Shown here: in pieces, positions 1 to 9,100 of the stretch
Position numbering within the stretch: the stretch's first letter is position 1
Layout of the letters: each line of letters opens with the position of its first letter
DNA from: Bryobacterales bacterium
GTDB taxonomy: Bacteria > Acidobacteriota > Terriglobia > Bryobacterales > UBA6623
Assembly: GCA_022826925.1 (NCBI GenBank)
Contig: JAJDTX010000118.1
Location: 1-36,957, forward strand
Reading direction: 5' to 3'
DNA: 36,957 bases
Made by a program: the position numbers and the translations under genes
Notes under the pieces: generated by a model
Database searches by the model: none
What the model was told of the DNA's origin: nothing
Seen by the model: only the letters and a program-made list of their open reading frames with translations

Positions 1-158
1 TTGCCGATGACATGCGGCCAAACCGCCCCGATCTGGTGCCCGGCCACCCCGATTGCACCACCACAACCTTCTCACATGCGCTTACAAGCGCTCCCCAGTT
101 CCGCCTCACCCGAGCCAGAGTCTCCATTCTGAGAACTGCTGGCGGCCCATTCGGGGGA

Positions 159-187
159 TTGACTGGGATTCCACCGTGCGCTAGCAT
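159..187 (+). promoter_or_regulatory. sigma70-like promoter for the small unit upstream of tsaD
   Basis: The -35 box TTGACT (159-164) matches consensus at five of six positions. It is followed after exactly 17 bases by TAGCAT (182-187), a four-of-six -10 box. Transcription would begin near 194 and run into a strong Shine-Dalgarno at 206-216. The spacing is ideal, but this is a pattern match only; the same transcript could also continue into tsaD. Confidence 0.45.
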
Positions 188-205
188 GGGGCTACCAAAC
201 TGGCC

Positions 206-216
206 AAAGGAGGTGA
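206..216 (+). promoter_or_regulatory. near-perfect Shine-Dalgarno
   Basis: AAAGGAGGTGA is a complete complement of the usual 16S rRNA 3' tail and is far stronger than the ribosome-binding sites of the large genes in this window. It lies 12 bases (from GGAGG) before an ATG at 226. Such a site normally marks a genuinely translated start. Confidence 0.5.
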
Positions 217-225
217 TTCAGAGAC

Positions 226-282
226 ATGAACGACAGTACTGCTGGTAGTATTCATCTGGACGGAGAGGTGGCCGAGAGTTAG
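226..282 (+). CDS. candidate 18-residue small ORF or leader peptide
   Basis: The ORF reads MNDSTAGSIHLDGEVAES and ends with TAG at 280-282. I recognise no family. Support comes from context: a TTGACT-N17-TAGCAT promoter about 35-65 bases upstream and an 11-base Shine-Dalgarno at the right distance. It ends 169 bases before the tsaD start, so it could be a leader peptide for tsaD, an independent micro-protein, or the surviving start of a broken longer gene. Its last codons coincide with a sequence resembling the 5' end of a tRNA-Ser, so part of its conservation, if any, could come from RNA rather than protein. Nothing in the peptide suggests a membrane segment or toxin. Confidence 0.35.
   Translation: MNDSTAGSIHLDGEVAES
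262..278 (+). other. tRNA-Ser 5'-end-like fragment
   Basis: The 17 bases GGAGAGGTGGCCGAGAG equal the acceptor strand, the 8/9 linker and the start of the D arm of many bacterial tRNA-Ser genes. No matching anticodon arm, T arm (GGTTCGAATCC-type) or 3' acceptor strand follows, so this is not a functional tRNA. It may be a remnant left by recombination at a tRNA gene, or chance. Confidence 0.3.
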
Positions 283-305
283 CGCGACTGCTCGGACGTT
301 CCGAT

Positions 306-329
306 GCCCCGTTCTTGCCAGTGCGGGGC
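306..329 (+). other. GC-rich hairpin between the small ORF and tsaD
   Basis: GCCCCG (306-311) is the reverse complement of CGGGGC (324-329), giving a 6-bp stem with a 12-base loop. No T-tract follows, so intrinsic termination is unlikely. It could be a leader structure if the small-ORF transcript reads into tsaD. Confidence 0.25.
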
Positions 330-451
330 CGTAGTGACCGTGGACCGGCAACTCGCCGCGCCAAGGGTACTGCCAGTGCAACCAACACCGGCGCGACAGC
401 GCCGACCTTGCCCTCGCGGGCGTGAGCGTTCGCGGGGGCATTCCTATTGCG

Positions 452-1534
452 ATGAACCTGCTTGGGATCGAGACCTCCTGTGACGAGACCGCAGCTGCCG
501 TGGTTGCAGACGGGGATCGCCTGCTGTCCAATGTGATTTCCTCGCAGTTCGATGTCCACGCCGCGTATGGCGGCGTGGTGCCGGAACTGGCTTCCCGCGA
601 GCACCTCCGTGCCATCGTTCCGGTTGTTCGGGAGGCGCTGGCGCGAGCCGAAATCGGATACCGGGACGTCGATGCCATCGGCGTGACTTACGGGCCGGGG
701 CTGATCGGGGCGCTGCTGGTCGGCGTCACCTACGCCAAAGGGCTGGCGGCGTCCCTCGGTGTGCCGTTGATCGGCGTAAACCACATCGAGGGCCATATCC
801 ATTCCGTCGTGCTCGAGCGTCGAGCGGCCGGAGGAGAGGTTGAGTTTCCTGCCCTGGCTTTGGTGGTGAGCGGCGGCCACAGCCACATGTTCATCGTCCA
901 TCGGCACGACCGGGACGCCTACGCGTACCGGCTCCTGGGGCGCACGCGCGATGATGCGGCCGGAGAGGCTTACGACAAGGTGGCGAAGCTGCTCGGATTC
1001 GGCTACCCGGGCGGGCCGATTCTAGACCGGCTGGCGCCGCACGGGAATCCCGGCGGGGTTCGCCTGCCTGTCGTGCACATGAAGGGCAATCCGCTCGACC
1101 TGAGCTTCAGCGGGTTGAAGACGGCAATCCGCCACCATGTTCAAGGTGCCGACCTCGCCGAGGAGATCGAGTCCCGGCGCGCCCTCTGGAACAACGGGCG
1201 CCCGGCCTTCAAGGCCCTGCTGGACTCGGCCAGCCAAGGCTGTCTCGATCTGATCGCTTCGTTCCAGAGCTGCGTCGTCTCCGAGTTGCTCAGGCGAGCG
1301 GTGCGAGCCTCGGAAGAGGAGCAGGTCGAGTCGATCATCGTGGCCGGCGGCGTCGCGGCCAATTCGGGCTTGCGCGCGTCGTTCGAATCGCTGCACCTGC
1401 CGTGCTACTTCCCGACGCTCGCGCTCGCGACCGACAATGCCGCCATGATCGCCGCCGCGGCTTATCCCCGCCTGAGGCGCAAGCAGTTCGACGGGTTCGG
1501 CCTTGCCCCCCAGCCCGCACTGCAGCTGGCGTAG
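452..1534 (+). CDS. tsaD: tRNA N6-adenosine threonylcarbamoyltransferase TsaD
   Basis: TsaD transfers the threonylcarbamoyl group from TC-AMP to A37 of ANN-decoding tRNAs, acting in the cytoplasm with TsaB and TsaE. The protein opens with the family's [14 protein letters not shown] signature. It has the metal-binding HIEGH motif (His111 and His115), then VSGGHSH, the glycine-rich [12 protein letters not shown] segment, [10 protein letters not shown] and, near the C-terminus, [12 protein letters not shown] and ATDNAAM. At about 360 residues it is full length. An in-frame GTG at 422 would add ten residues, but the ATG at 452 places the family signature at the N-terminus and is preferred. The gene faces the tamB operon tail to tail with a 23-base gap. 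It is an essential housekeeping gene and shows no sign of damage. Confidence 0.97.
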   Translation: MNLLGIETSCDETAAAVVADGDRLLSNVISSQFDVHAAYGGVVPELASREHLRAIVPVVREALARAEIGYRDVDAIGVTYGPGLIGALLVGVTYAKGLAASLGVPLIGVNHIEGHIHSVVLERRAAGGEVEFPALALVVSGGHSHMFIVHRHDRDAYAYRLLGRTRDDAAGEAYDKVAKLLGFGYPGGPILDRLAPHGNPGGVRLPVVHMKGNPLDLSFSGLKTAIRHHVQGADLAEEIESRRALWNNGRPAFKALLDSASQGCLDLIASFQSCVVSELLRRAVRASEEEQVESIIVAGGVAANSGLRASFESLHLPCYFPTLALATDNAAMIAAAAYPRLRRKQFDGFGLAPQPALQLA

Positions 1535-1557
1535 TGCGGCAGCGCAGCGGCCGACCC

Positions 1558-4500
1558 CTATCTCAGCCGCAGCTTGTACAGCACGTCCGAGCCCAGCAAG
1601 CCGTTCTGGTCCCGCGTCACGATGAACGACCAGTTGCGGTCGGGATTCCACTCCAAGCGGATAGCCTGCTGCTGGGCCGACGAGAGATCGTAGCTGTAGA
1701 TCAGCGTGATATCGTCGGCGATTTGCTGCTCGGTCGACAGGCGGGCGGTCGGGTTGGACTCCAGGCCGCCGACTTGCGGATCCACCTTCAGTCGGCTGAC
1801 GCCGAAGAAGCGCTGCAGGCGCTTTGAAACCGGGCGGGCGATGGCTTGGCTGAGGATGTTGTCGGCGCCGGTCTGCACCAGCGATTGCTGTTCGATTCGA
1901 CGCCGCGATGCGATGCTCGGATCGATCGTCGGCTCCTTGCCGACGGCAACCAAGTCGACCAGATCGTGGAAAGGCAGCGGCGGATCGGAGCGGTAGCTCA
2001 GATCCAGATTTCGGCCCGGCCCCGATAGCACCAGGGCAAGATCAACGTCTCGGATGCGCGTCTCTAGCTCGACATTGAGGACGGGCTCTGCTTGCAGCGC
2101 GTCGATGAAGCGGATCTCCCCCCGATTGATCCGGTAGTGCGTGCCGAGCATCCGCAGCTCGCCCTGCACGATCTGGATCTCGCCCACCAGCGACGGGTTG
2201 GCAAGCGTGCCCACGAAGTCGAGATCGAAATCCGCCTGCACGTCGCGCACAAGCGTGGTTTCTATGGGCAGTTGCTGGACGGCCCCGACATGCACGTTGA
2301 GTTGCAGGCCCTCCAGCAGAGGGCCCGGGTCGAGGCTACCCCCGCTCACCTGCAGGCTTGAGAACAGATCGGCGAACGACAGGTCGCTGGCGGTCGACAT
2401 GCGCGTGATCACGATGTTGCCATTGAGGATGCTCCGCCGGCCCGCCCCGGCCCAGACGAACTCCCCGTCGATCACGCTGGCGACGCTGGGCGGATAGTTC
2501 AAGCGGACATCCTTGGCGGAGGCTTGCAGGCGGTATTCGAATTCAGAGTCACGGTACGATGTCACGCCGCTGAACTGAACCGTCCCCCCGCCCGAGGTCG
2601 CCGTCAGCCGGCTTATCCTGCCTTGGCCGCCTTGAAACGTGATCGCTCCGTTCAGGTTGCCGAGCTGGATCGGCAGGCCGGGCGAACCGATCGACGCGTC
2701 GACCAGCTCCACGGATCCTTCGAGCGACGGGTCGTCCAACGTGCCCCGAATGCGCACGCCGATCCTCGAGGTCCCGACCGTATCGACGCCATCTGCGAAG
2801 CCGTCCAGCAGCCTCAGGTCGACGTCTCCGCCGATGCTCACGTCCAATGACCGGTCTCCCGCTAGGCCGACCGACCCGTCCAGGCGGAAGTCTGTGTCCG
2901 GCCCGGTCAGCACCATGGAGTCGAAACGCAAGTCGCCGTCGCTGACGCCCCAGCGCAGAGGGAACACGTTCGAGATCACGTGCGGTTCGCCGTCCGGGCT
3001 CGGCAGGCTGATCTGGGCCCGTTCGATGGTTCCGTTCATTTCGAACGTGCCGGCCGAGCCCACAACCCCGCCAAAGCCCGCACGGCCAGTCAGCGTGCCC
3101 TGCGGGGTGCCGCTTGGCAGGTCGAGATACTCGGCCAGTCGCTGCATGCTCAGGCTGTCGAATTGAATGCTGCCGTTGTAGCTGGAAGGGCCGACCTGCC
3201 GCTGCAGCGTCGCATCGCCGCGGAACGTGCCGTCAAAGACGTCGGCCCTCCAGTCGAGTTGGAGATTCTCGGCATCGAGGGCGGAGCTTACGCTGCCGCT
3301 CCAGTTGCCGAGTTCCAGGCCCTTCCGTTGAAGGTGGGACACCTCCCACGTGCCGGCAAGCTCGAGCGATCGCAGCGGGTCCGTCAGCGTTGGCGGGCCC
3401 GCGGCCCGCAGATCGAAGCGCAACGCACCGGTAACACCGGGTGCGAGCGCGCGAGCCCAGGTGAATTCCTCCAGTGGCCAGCTGTTGCTTTCCATGCTGA
3501 ACCGCGCCTCGCCGGTCCGCCCGGACGTGGACGCGTTGACGGCGAGCCGGGACTGGCCGCGCTCAAGTGACGCGTTGCGGAGCTCGAATCCGCTTGGGTC
3601 GTAGTAAACCTCCGCCTCCAGGCCATCGAAACGCTCTCCGAAGAAGATCGGGGTGTCGACGACAATATTCCCCTTCGCAACTGGCTCGGATTGCGTGCCG
3701 GCCAGGGAGGCTTCCATGGCGAGCAGGCCCTCGATCGGAAGGGCAAAACCGCTGGCCAGCGCCAGCTTGCGAGCGTCGATACCGGTGGCGGACATCGCCA
3801 CGTCGAGCGCCCCGTGCTCATGCAGGGGCAGGCTCCCGCTGAAACTCAGGTCGCCGGATCCGTCGACTATGCGGCCCTCGATCACGTCAATGCGATCCGC
3901 GGACAGCACGCCTCGCAGGGCGAGATGGTCCCAGCGCTGGCCGCCCAGTGTGAATTCTTCGATCGAGAAGTCTCCGCTAAGGGTCGCGCTCGCAATCTGC
4001 TCGGGCCCCCAGTCCAGGCTGCCCTGGTACGAGTACCGACCGTCCGGAGCGGTCGGCGGCAGCGGCGAGACGATTCGCAGCGCGGCCAGGATTCGCTCGA
4101 GCGCCTGCTTGGAGTCGATCTCGACGTCAACCAGCAGGCTTCCTCCGCCAGCAACCGCGAAACCGCCATCGCCGCTGGCCCGGATGTTGGGCGTCGCGAG
4201 CGAGAAACCGTCTACCGCGACGCGTCCGGTCGCGCTGCTGAAGCGCAATGACGCGTCCCCGCCGACTGGCAGCGTGGATGGCTGCTCGGTCGGCACGACC
4301 TGCAGGCGCAGGTTCGCCAGCAGGTCGCGCATCGCTGTTCCGGACAGGTCGAATTCGGCGTCGACCGAACCGCTCCACGCTGGCGCGGGCGACCCCGTCG
4401 CGTTTGCGACACTTGCGAGCGCGATGCCGCTGACACTGCCGTTGGACGCGAGCCGAGGCTCGGACCACGGGGCATTGATCGTCGCCTGCGCCTGCAGGCC

Positions 4501-5514
4501 GCCGCCGAGCGCAGTGCCCGACAGATCTGCCAGTTCGACGGAAGTCTCATTCCCGGAGTACCTCCCTGTGACAGACAGATCCAGCTCGAGCGCCGACGAG
4601 CCGACAGAAGAGGCGGCGAATCCTCCCGAGTACAAGACCGCGCCGTTCGATCCGTCCCATTCCAGCTCGCCGCTAGCTGCTAGCGAGCCAAGCAACCCAA
4701 GATCTGCGTAGCCGACCAGGCCGGCCAAGGGTCCGATTGCCGAACTGAGAGAAAAGACGCATCGAGCCGATGGCTGTTCGCGACCCCGAATCGTGCCGCG
4801 CAGCTGGGCCGACAGGTCTTGGCCGTGAAGTTCGGCGCTCGTGATTTCCACACCTGCCGTGTCGGCCACGGCCGACACCGACACGGTCGATCCGGTCAGC
4901 ACGAACGAGCCAGCGCTGCCGACCTGCGGATCGCGGAGTTCGGCATCGATAGTATGCCGCTGCGATCTAGGATCGAATTGCGTCTCGACCCGCAGCCCCG
5001 TCCCGCGGAACTCTAGGTCGTACGGCTGGCCGTTCCAAACGAGCTGGCCGCCGTCGAGTTCGAACCGGCGGACCGCAAAGCCCGAGATCGGAGACCGCTC
5101 CGAAGCCAGGCTGAGAATCGCCGGTCCGTCTTCGGTGATCGTCACGTCGAGGACAGGATCGTGCAGGCTCAGCGATTCGAGCACCGTGACGCCGCCTAGC
5201 ACTGATCGCCAGCCGAGCGTGGCCGCGGCACGCGGAACCGACAACAGCGGATCAGCGGCCGGATCATCGCCGGCGCGGAGTTCGAGCCCTAGGATCTCGA
5301 ACCCAAGGCGCGAGTCGCCCGAGCGGATCTCATCGATCGATGCCGTCCCGCCCAACGACTGCTCAAGCCTCGCGATAGCGTTGTTGCGCACGGCGTCGAG
5401 GAACCAATCGCTGCGGATCGTGGCTTCAAAACCGCCCCAGCCCAGCCCTAAGCACGCGATCGAGGCAAGAGCGATCTTGTGCCGCAGGATCGACGTGAGC
5501 GCTGCTTGGATCAT
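1558..5514 (-). CDS. tamB: TamB-like translocation and assembly module protein
   Basis: TamB family proteins are anchored in the inner membrane by one N-terminal helix and span the periplasm as a long beta-structured groove. They work with an Omp85 partner in outer-membrane protein assembly and are implicated in phospholipid transport. This 1318-residue protein has a hydrophobic segment at about residues 12-30, a very long repetitive beta-strand-rich middle and a C-terminal DUF490-type region that includes the ISRTRIEQQSLVQ-like and RLSTEQQIADDITLIYSYDL stretches and ends DVLYKLRLR. The length is close to E. coli TamB (1259). Its ATG overlaps the stop of the upstream surA-like gene by four bases (ATGA), which implies translational coupling in a tamA-surA-tamB operon. 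Conserved position beside an Omp85 gene supports the call. Confidence 0.93.
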   Translation of the reverse strand: MIQAALTSILRHKIALASIACLGLGWGGFEATIRSDWFLDAVRNNAIARLEQSLGGTASIDEIRSGDSRLGFEILGLELRAGDDPAADPLLSVPRAAATLGWRSVLGGVTVLESLSLHDPVLDVTITEDGPAILSLASERSPISGFAVRRFELDGGQLVWNGQPYDLEFRGTGLRVETQFDPRSQRHTIDAELRDPQVGSAGSFVLTGSTVSVSAVADTAGVEITSAELHGQDLSAQLRGTIRGREQPSARCVFSLSSAIGPLAGLVGYADLGLLGSLAASGELEWDGSNGAVLYSGGFAASSVGSSALELDLSVTGRYSGNETSVELADLSGTALGGGLQAQATINAPWSEPRLASNGSVSGIALASVANATGSPAPAWSGSVDAEFDLSGTAMRDLLANLRLQVVPTEQPSTLPVGGDASLRFSSATGRVAVDGFSLATPNIRASGDGGFAVAGGGSLLVDVEIDSKQALERILAALRIVSPLPPTAPDGRYSYQGSLDWGPEQIASATLSGDFSIEEFTLGGQRWDHLALRGVLSADRIDVIEGRIVDGSGDLSFSGSLPLHEHGALDVAMSATGIDARKLALASGFALPIEGLLAMEASLAGTQSEPVAKGNIVVDTPIFFGERFDGLEAEVYYDPSGFELRNASLERGQSRLAVNASTSGRTGEARFSMESNSWPLEEFTWARALAPGVTGALRFDLRAAGPPTLTDPLRSLELAGTWEVSHLQRKGLELGNWSGSVSSALDAENLQLDWRADVFDGTFRGDATLQRQVGPSSYNGSIQFDSLSMQRLAEYLDLPSGTPQGTLTGRAGFGGVVGSAGTFEMNGTIERAQISLPSPDGEPHVISNVFPLRWGVSDGDLRFDSMVLTGPDTDFRLDGSVGLAGDRSLDVSIGGDVDLRLLDGFADGVDTVGTSRIGVRIRGTLDDPSLEGSVELVDASIGSPGLPIQLGNLNGAITFQGGQGRISRLTATSGGGTVQFSGVTSYRDSEFEYRLQASAKDVRLNYPPSVASVIDGEFVWAGAGRRSILNGNIVITRMSTASDLSFADLFSSLQVSGGSLDPGPLLEGLQLNVHVGAVQQLPIETTLVRDVQADFDLDFVGTLANPSLVGEIQIVQGELRMLGTHYRINRGEIRFIDALQAEPVLNVELETRIRDVDLALVLSGPGRNLDLSYRSDPPLPFHDLVDLVAVGKEPTIDPSIASRRRIEQQSLVQTGADNILSQAIARPVSKRLQRFFGVSRLKVDPQVGGLESNPTARLSTEQQIADDITLIYSYDLSSAQQQAIRLEWNPDRNWSFIVTRDQNGLLGSDVLYKLRLR

Positions 5515-6194
5515 TGCTCGCCCCCAGCGGGCGCGAACGCCAGGATCTCGATGCGGGTCAAGGCCCGCAGCTCCATGATGCGCTGCTCGAGCAGCCTGTT
5601 CGCCTGGCGCTCTGCCAAGGCCTCCTCGATGCGCGACCGCACTGCTTCCAGAGGCTCGACGGGAGCGTCGCGCGCGGCCTGCCCCGCGCTGTACTCGTCG
5701 CGGTAGAACGCTTCGATCGACTCGGGGCTTACGTCTTGCCCGGTCTTGAAGCGGAACGAGACGTAGCGGTCGAAACTGGCCTGTTCCCTGAAGAAAGCCC
5801 GGCAGTCATCTTCGGTGAGCCCGTAGTGTGCGAGTGCGGCCGGGAAGTCCCGGCCGCCCGCAAAGGTCTGGCCCCTCAGGGTTTGGAGCGGGCCCTCGAC
5901 CTCTTCAGCCGGGGCCAGCAGGAACGGTGTCAAGGCGAGGTCCTGCATGGCCAGGCGCCGGTCGATCAGTGTCTCCAGCGCGGCCCTGCCCCCGCTTTCG
6001 AGGCCGACCGACTCGGATTGATTGAGTAGCGCGACCACGTTCAGTTGGGTGCGCACTTGGGAGAGTGTGATCGCCTCGTCGCCGACGATCGCTGCCACCC
6101 GGTCGACAATCTCAGCCCTTGGGATGGGAGCAGCCAGAGCGACCCCTGCCAGCAAGGCGGCAAACGGGACGGTGCTTGACCTTGGCTTGGGCAT
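5511..6194 (-). CDS. SurA N-terminal-domain periplasmic chaperone without PPIase domain
   Basis: The protein of 227 residues begins with a signal peptide (hydrophobic FAALLAGVALAAP, cleavage near residues 20-25). It continues with the SurA/PpiD N-terminal chaperone motif IVDRVAAIVGDEAITLSQV, then helical regions rich in acidic residues. E. coli SurA is about 430 residues with two parvulin domains; neither is visible here, so this is likely a chaperone that binds unfolded outer-membrane proteins without isomerase activity. The ATG at 6194 is chosen because the stop codon of the tamA-like gene overlaps it by one base (TGATG). Its own stop overlaps the tamB start. In-frame sequence upstream of 6194 is an antisense-like extension inside tamA and is excluded. 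Short SurA-N proteins beside Omp85 genes fit a dedicated outer-membrane assembly operon. Confidence 0.85.
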   Translation of the reverse strand: MPKPRSSTVPFAALLAGVALAAPIPRAEIVDRVAAIVGDEAITLSQVRTQLNVVALLNQSESVGLESGGRAALETLIDRRLAMQDLALTPFLLAPAEEVEGPLQTLRGQTFAGGRDFPAALAHYGLTEDDCRAFFREQASFDRYVSFRFKTGQDVSPESIEAFYRDEYSAGQAARDAPVEPLEAVRSRIEEALAERQANRLLEQRIMELRALTRIEILAFAPAGGEQ

Positions 6195-9100
6195 CAGAAC
6201 GTCTGGCCGAGTGAGAAGTGGAACTGCACGGCGCTGGCGCGCTGCTCGCGGAAAGTCCCGGTTCCCAACAGCAGTTGTTCGCGCGTGCCGTCGAATCCCA
6301 CGAAGCGCGGAGGGTTGGGGCTGTACGCGAGGTCGAACCGCAGCGGGCCGATGGGCGTGCGGTAGCGGATCCCGAGGCCCATCGCATGGACGAGGTAGTC
6401 GAAATCGAACTCCCTTCCTCCCTCGGGGTTGGCGCGCACCTGCTGGCTGGAGTTCAGGCTGATGCGCCCTGGGCGCGAGTAGACGTTGCCCGCGTCGTGG
6501 AACAGCACCGCCGAGAAGTCGGGGCCGGACAGCGGGAAGCGTAGCTCCACGCTGTTGAAGAGCTGAGCGCCGCCGCCCAGCGGAAAGCCGGTCGCCGAGT
6601 CCCGAGGGCCCGCTTGGTTGTAAGCGAAGCCGCGGTGGGTGGCCGATCCGCCGCCGAAATAGCGTTCCGACAGCGGCACCCGAGGATCGGGCCGGCCGGC
6701 GAAGCCCTCGCGGTCCACGCCCTCGCTCCCGAAGCCGGCCCACGGGACATTGACGCCGATCTGAAGCGTCCGGGCGAACACGACGCGCCGCCGGACCTGG
6801 TGATAGGTGCTGTTCTGGGCGAACATGCGCGCGAAATTGGGCTGGGCGCCCCAGACCTTCGATGCCAGCGCGATATCCACGGTGTTGTACATGCCCGCAG
6901 TCGTGTCCGTCGGATCGTCCCGGCGGTCCGAAATGTACGTCGACGACATCAGTCCAACGCGCACTGGCTGGGAAATCAGCGGAACGAGCAGCGGCTCGAT
7001 GTTCAGGGTGTTCCCGTCGATAGACGTTCTGCGATAGGCATATCGGTACAGCACGGTCTCTCGAGGGCTGACCGCCTGTGACAGCTGCAACGCCCCTTCC
7101 ACCCGGCGGCCGGTGAACGTGTTGACATTGCGGAACGTGTCGTACAGGCCGGTCACGGTCAGCCGCCAGCTGTCCGAATTGAACCAGCGCGGCGCCTCGT
7201 AGGTGAACAGGCCGCGCTGCTGCAGCAATGACAGGCGCGTGTTGAAGCTCAGCGTGTGGGCCTTGCCCATCACATTCAGCCGGGTCACCTCGACGGTCAT
7301 GCGCGGGCTGAAGCCCGCGTCGCCGACCGGATTGGTCAGTTCCGCCGTGTTCCGGCCGAACCTTCCGAACTCCGCGCCGCCGCCGAACCCAAGCGCCCAG
7401 CGCCGGGCCTCCTCGACCTGGATCAGCACGTCCTTCGACCCTTCGATCCCGCCCGGGTTCTGCAGCGCCACTTCGACCTTGGAGAACACGCCGAGGTCGT
7501 AGAGGTTGCGCTGCGTCGCGAACATGCCGGCTTGCGACAGCGGCTCTCCGGAGGCCAGCTCGATCTGCCGCGCCAAGACTTCGTCCCGGGTCTTCTCGGC
7601 GCCGGACAAGATCGTGCGACCGGTCTGCCTAGGCTCGCCGTGTCCGATGTCGTAGTACACGACCGCCTGGCCGGGCGAATCGCCCGGTTCCGAGCGCCAG
7701 TCGAAAGTGACATCCTGATGGCCCGCGCTGAAGTATTCCCGCAGGACGCGCTGGCGGTCCGAGGCGATGCTGGACTCGCTGAACGGCTGGCCCGGGGCCG
7801 AGGCGAATTCGAACGTCGATTCATCGGCCGGAAACTCTGCCATCCCGCTCGTGACCAGTTCGGAAACGAATGTCTGCCGCCCTTCCTCGATGGAGATCGC
7901 CACGGCCAAGTGATTCGGGTTGCCGTCGAGTCCCGGGCGGACCTGCCCGCCCACGCGGGCCTCGCGGAATCCGTTCGAGGCGTACAGCTGGCGCAGGGAC
8001 TGCAGGTCTTGTGACAGCAGCGCCGGGCTGAAGGATCCGGGACTAGAGGCCGATTTCCCGGTGCGCAACTGCAGGCGCTCCCGGATCGTGCCGTCATCGA
8101 AGTAGCGGTTGCCCGCGATCTCGATGTCTCGCAGCTGCCGCCTCTGGCCGCGGTCGACGCGGTAAACGATTGCGATCTCGTCTGCGGCAGACCGCTCGAC
8201 CTCAAAGCTCACGGCCGCGTCGAAATAGCCCTGGCCTTGGAAGTACTCCGCCAAGCTGGCGCTACCGGCGCGGAGAAGTTCGTCATCGACAGAGCCCCTG
8301 GAGTAAAGCGCCAGAAGCCGGCGAAGCCTCTTCTGGCTCATGCGCGCTCCTTCGACGCGGACAGAAGTCTTCGGGCCTCGGCGGACTCGCGCCACCAGCG
8401 TGATCTGATTCTCGGCCGCGCGGTACTCCGCCGCCTGGGCTCGGATTTCGGACTGCCAGTAGCCCTGTGCCTGAAAATGCTCCCGCAAGCGCCCGATCCC
8501 GCGTTGGATGCGGTCGCGCCGGAAGATCGAATCCCTCCTCCAGCCCGTGATCGTGCGGATCTCCTCCGCGCTCAGCGAGGCTCCCTCGCCTGCCAACAGC
8601 AGTGCGCCGATGCGAGCCCGCTGTCCGCTGGTTACCGCAAGGTTGATATGAACTTGCTGGGTCTCTCGGTCGCGCACCAAGGCGTGGTCGACTGCCGCCT
8701 CCCGGAAGCCGTAGTCGGCGAGCACTTCGCGCAGCGAGCTGATCGCCTCTCCGAGCTTGTCTTCGGTGAAGACCGTGCCGAGCCGCAGCCCGGTGGCGTT
8801 GATCAGCTGGCCGGAGGACGGGGGCCGCTCGACACCGTCGACGCGCACGTTGCCCACGAACCATGCGGGCGCGGTCAAGAATGTCAGTCGCGCGCCGTCT
8901 TCGCCAAGTGTGGCGTCTGCGAGGATGTCGCTGTATCGGCCGGTCCTGAAAAGGGCCTGGATCGAGTCGCGCAGCGCAGCTCGTTCAAGCCGCTGGCCGA
9001 CACGCACGCTGAGCAGTTTCTCGGTCGCGGCGCGCGTCTCGGCGGCGAGCGGAGGATCGAAGGCGATCCCCGAAATCGGAGCGCCGAAGTGATCCCCTGC

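Noticed and set aside
218..907. 229-codon minus-strand ORF over the start of tsaD
   Set aside because: It is a shadow of tsaD with no recognisable family.
3653..4711. 352-codon open frame on the plus strand
   Set aside because: It is antisense to tamB, whose family match and operon context are clear; the frame is a shadow of high-GC codon bias and has a low-complexity Ser/Arg/Pro composition.
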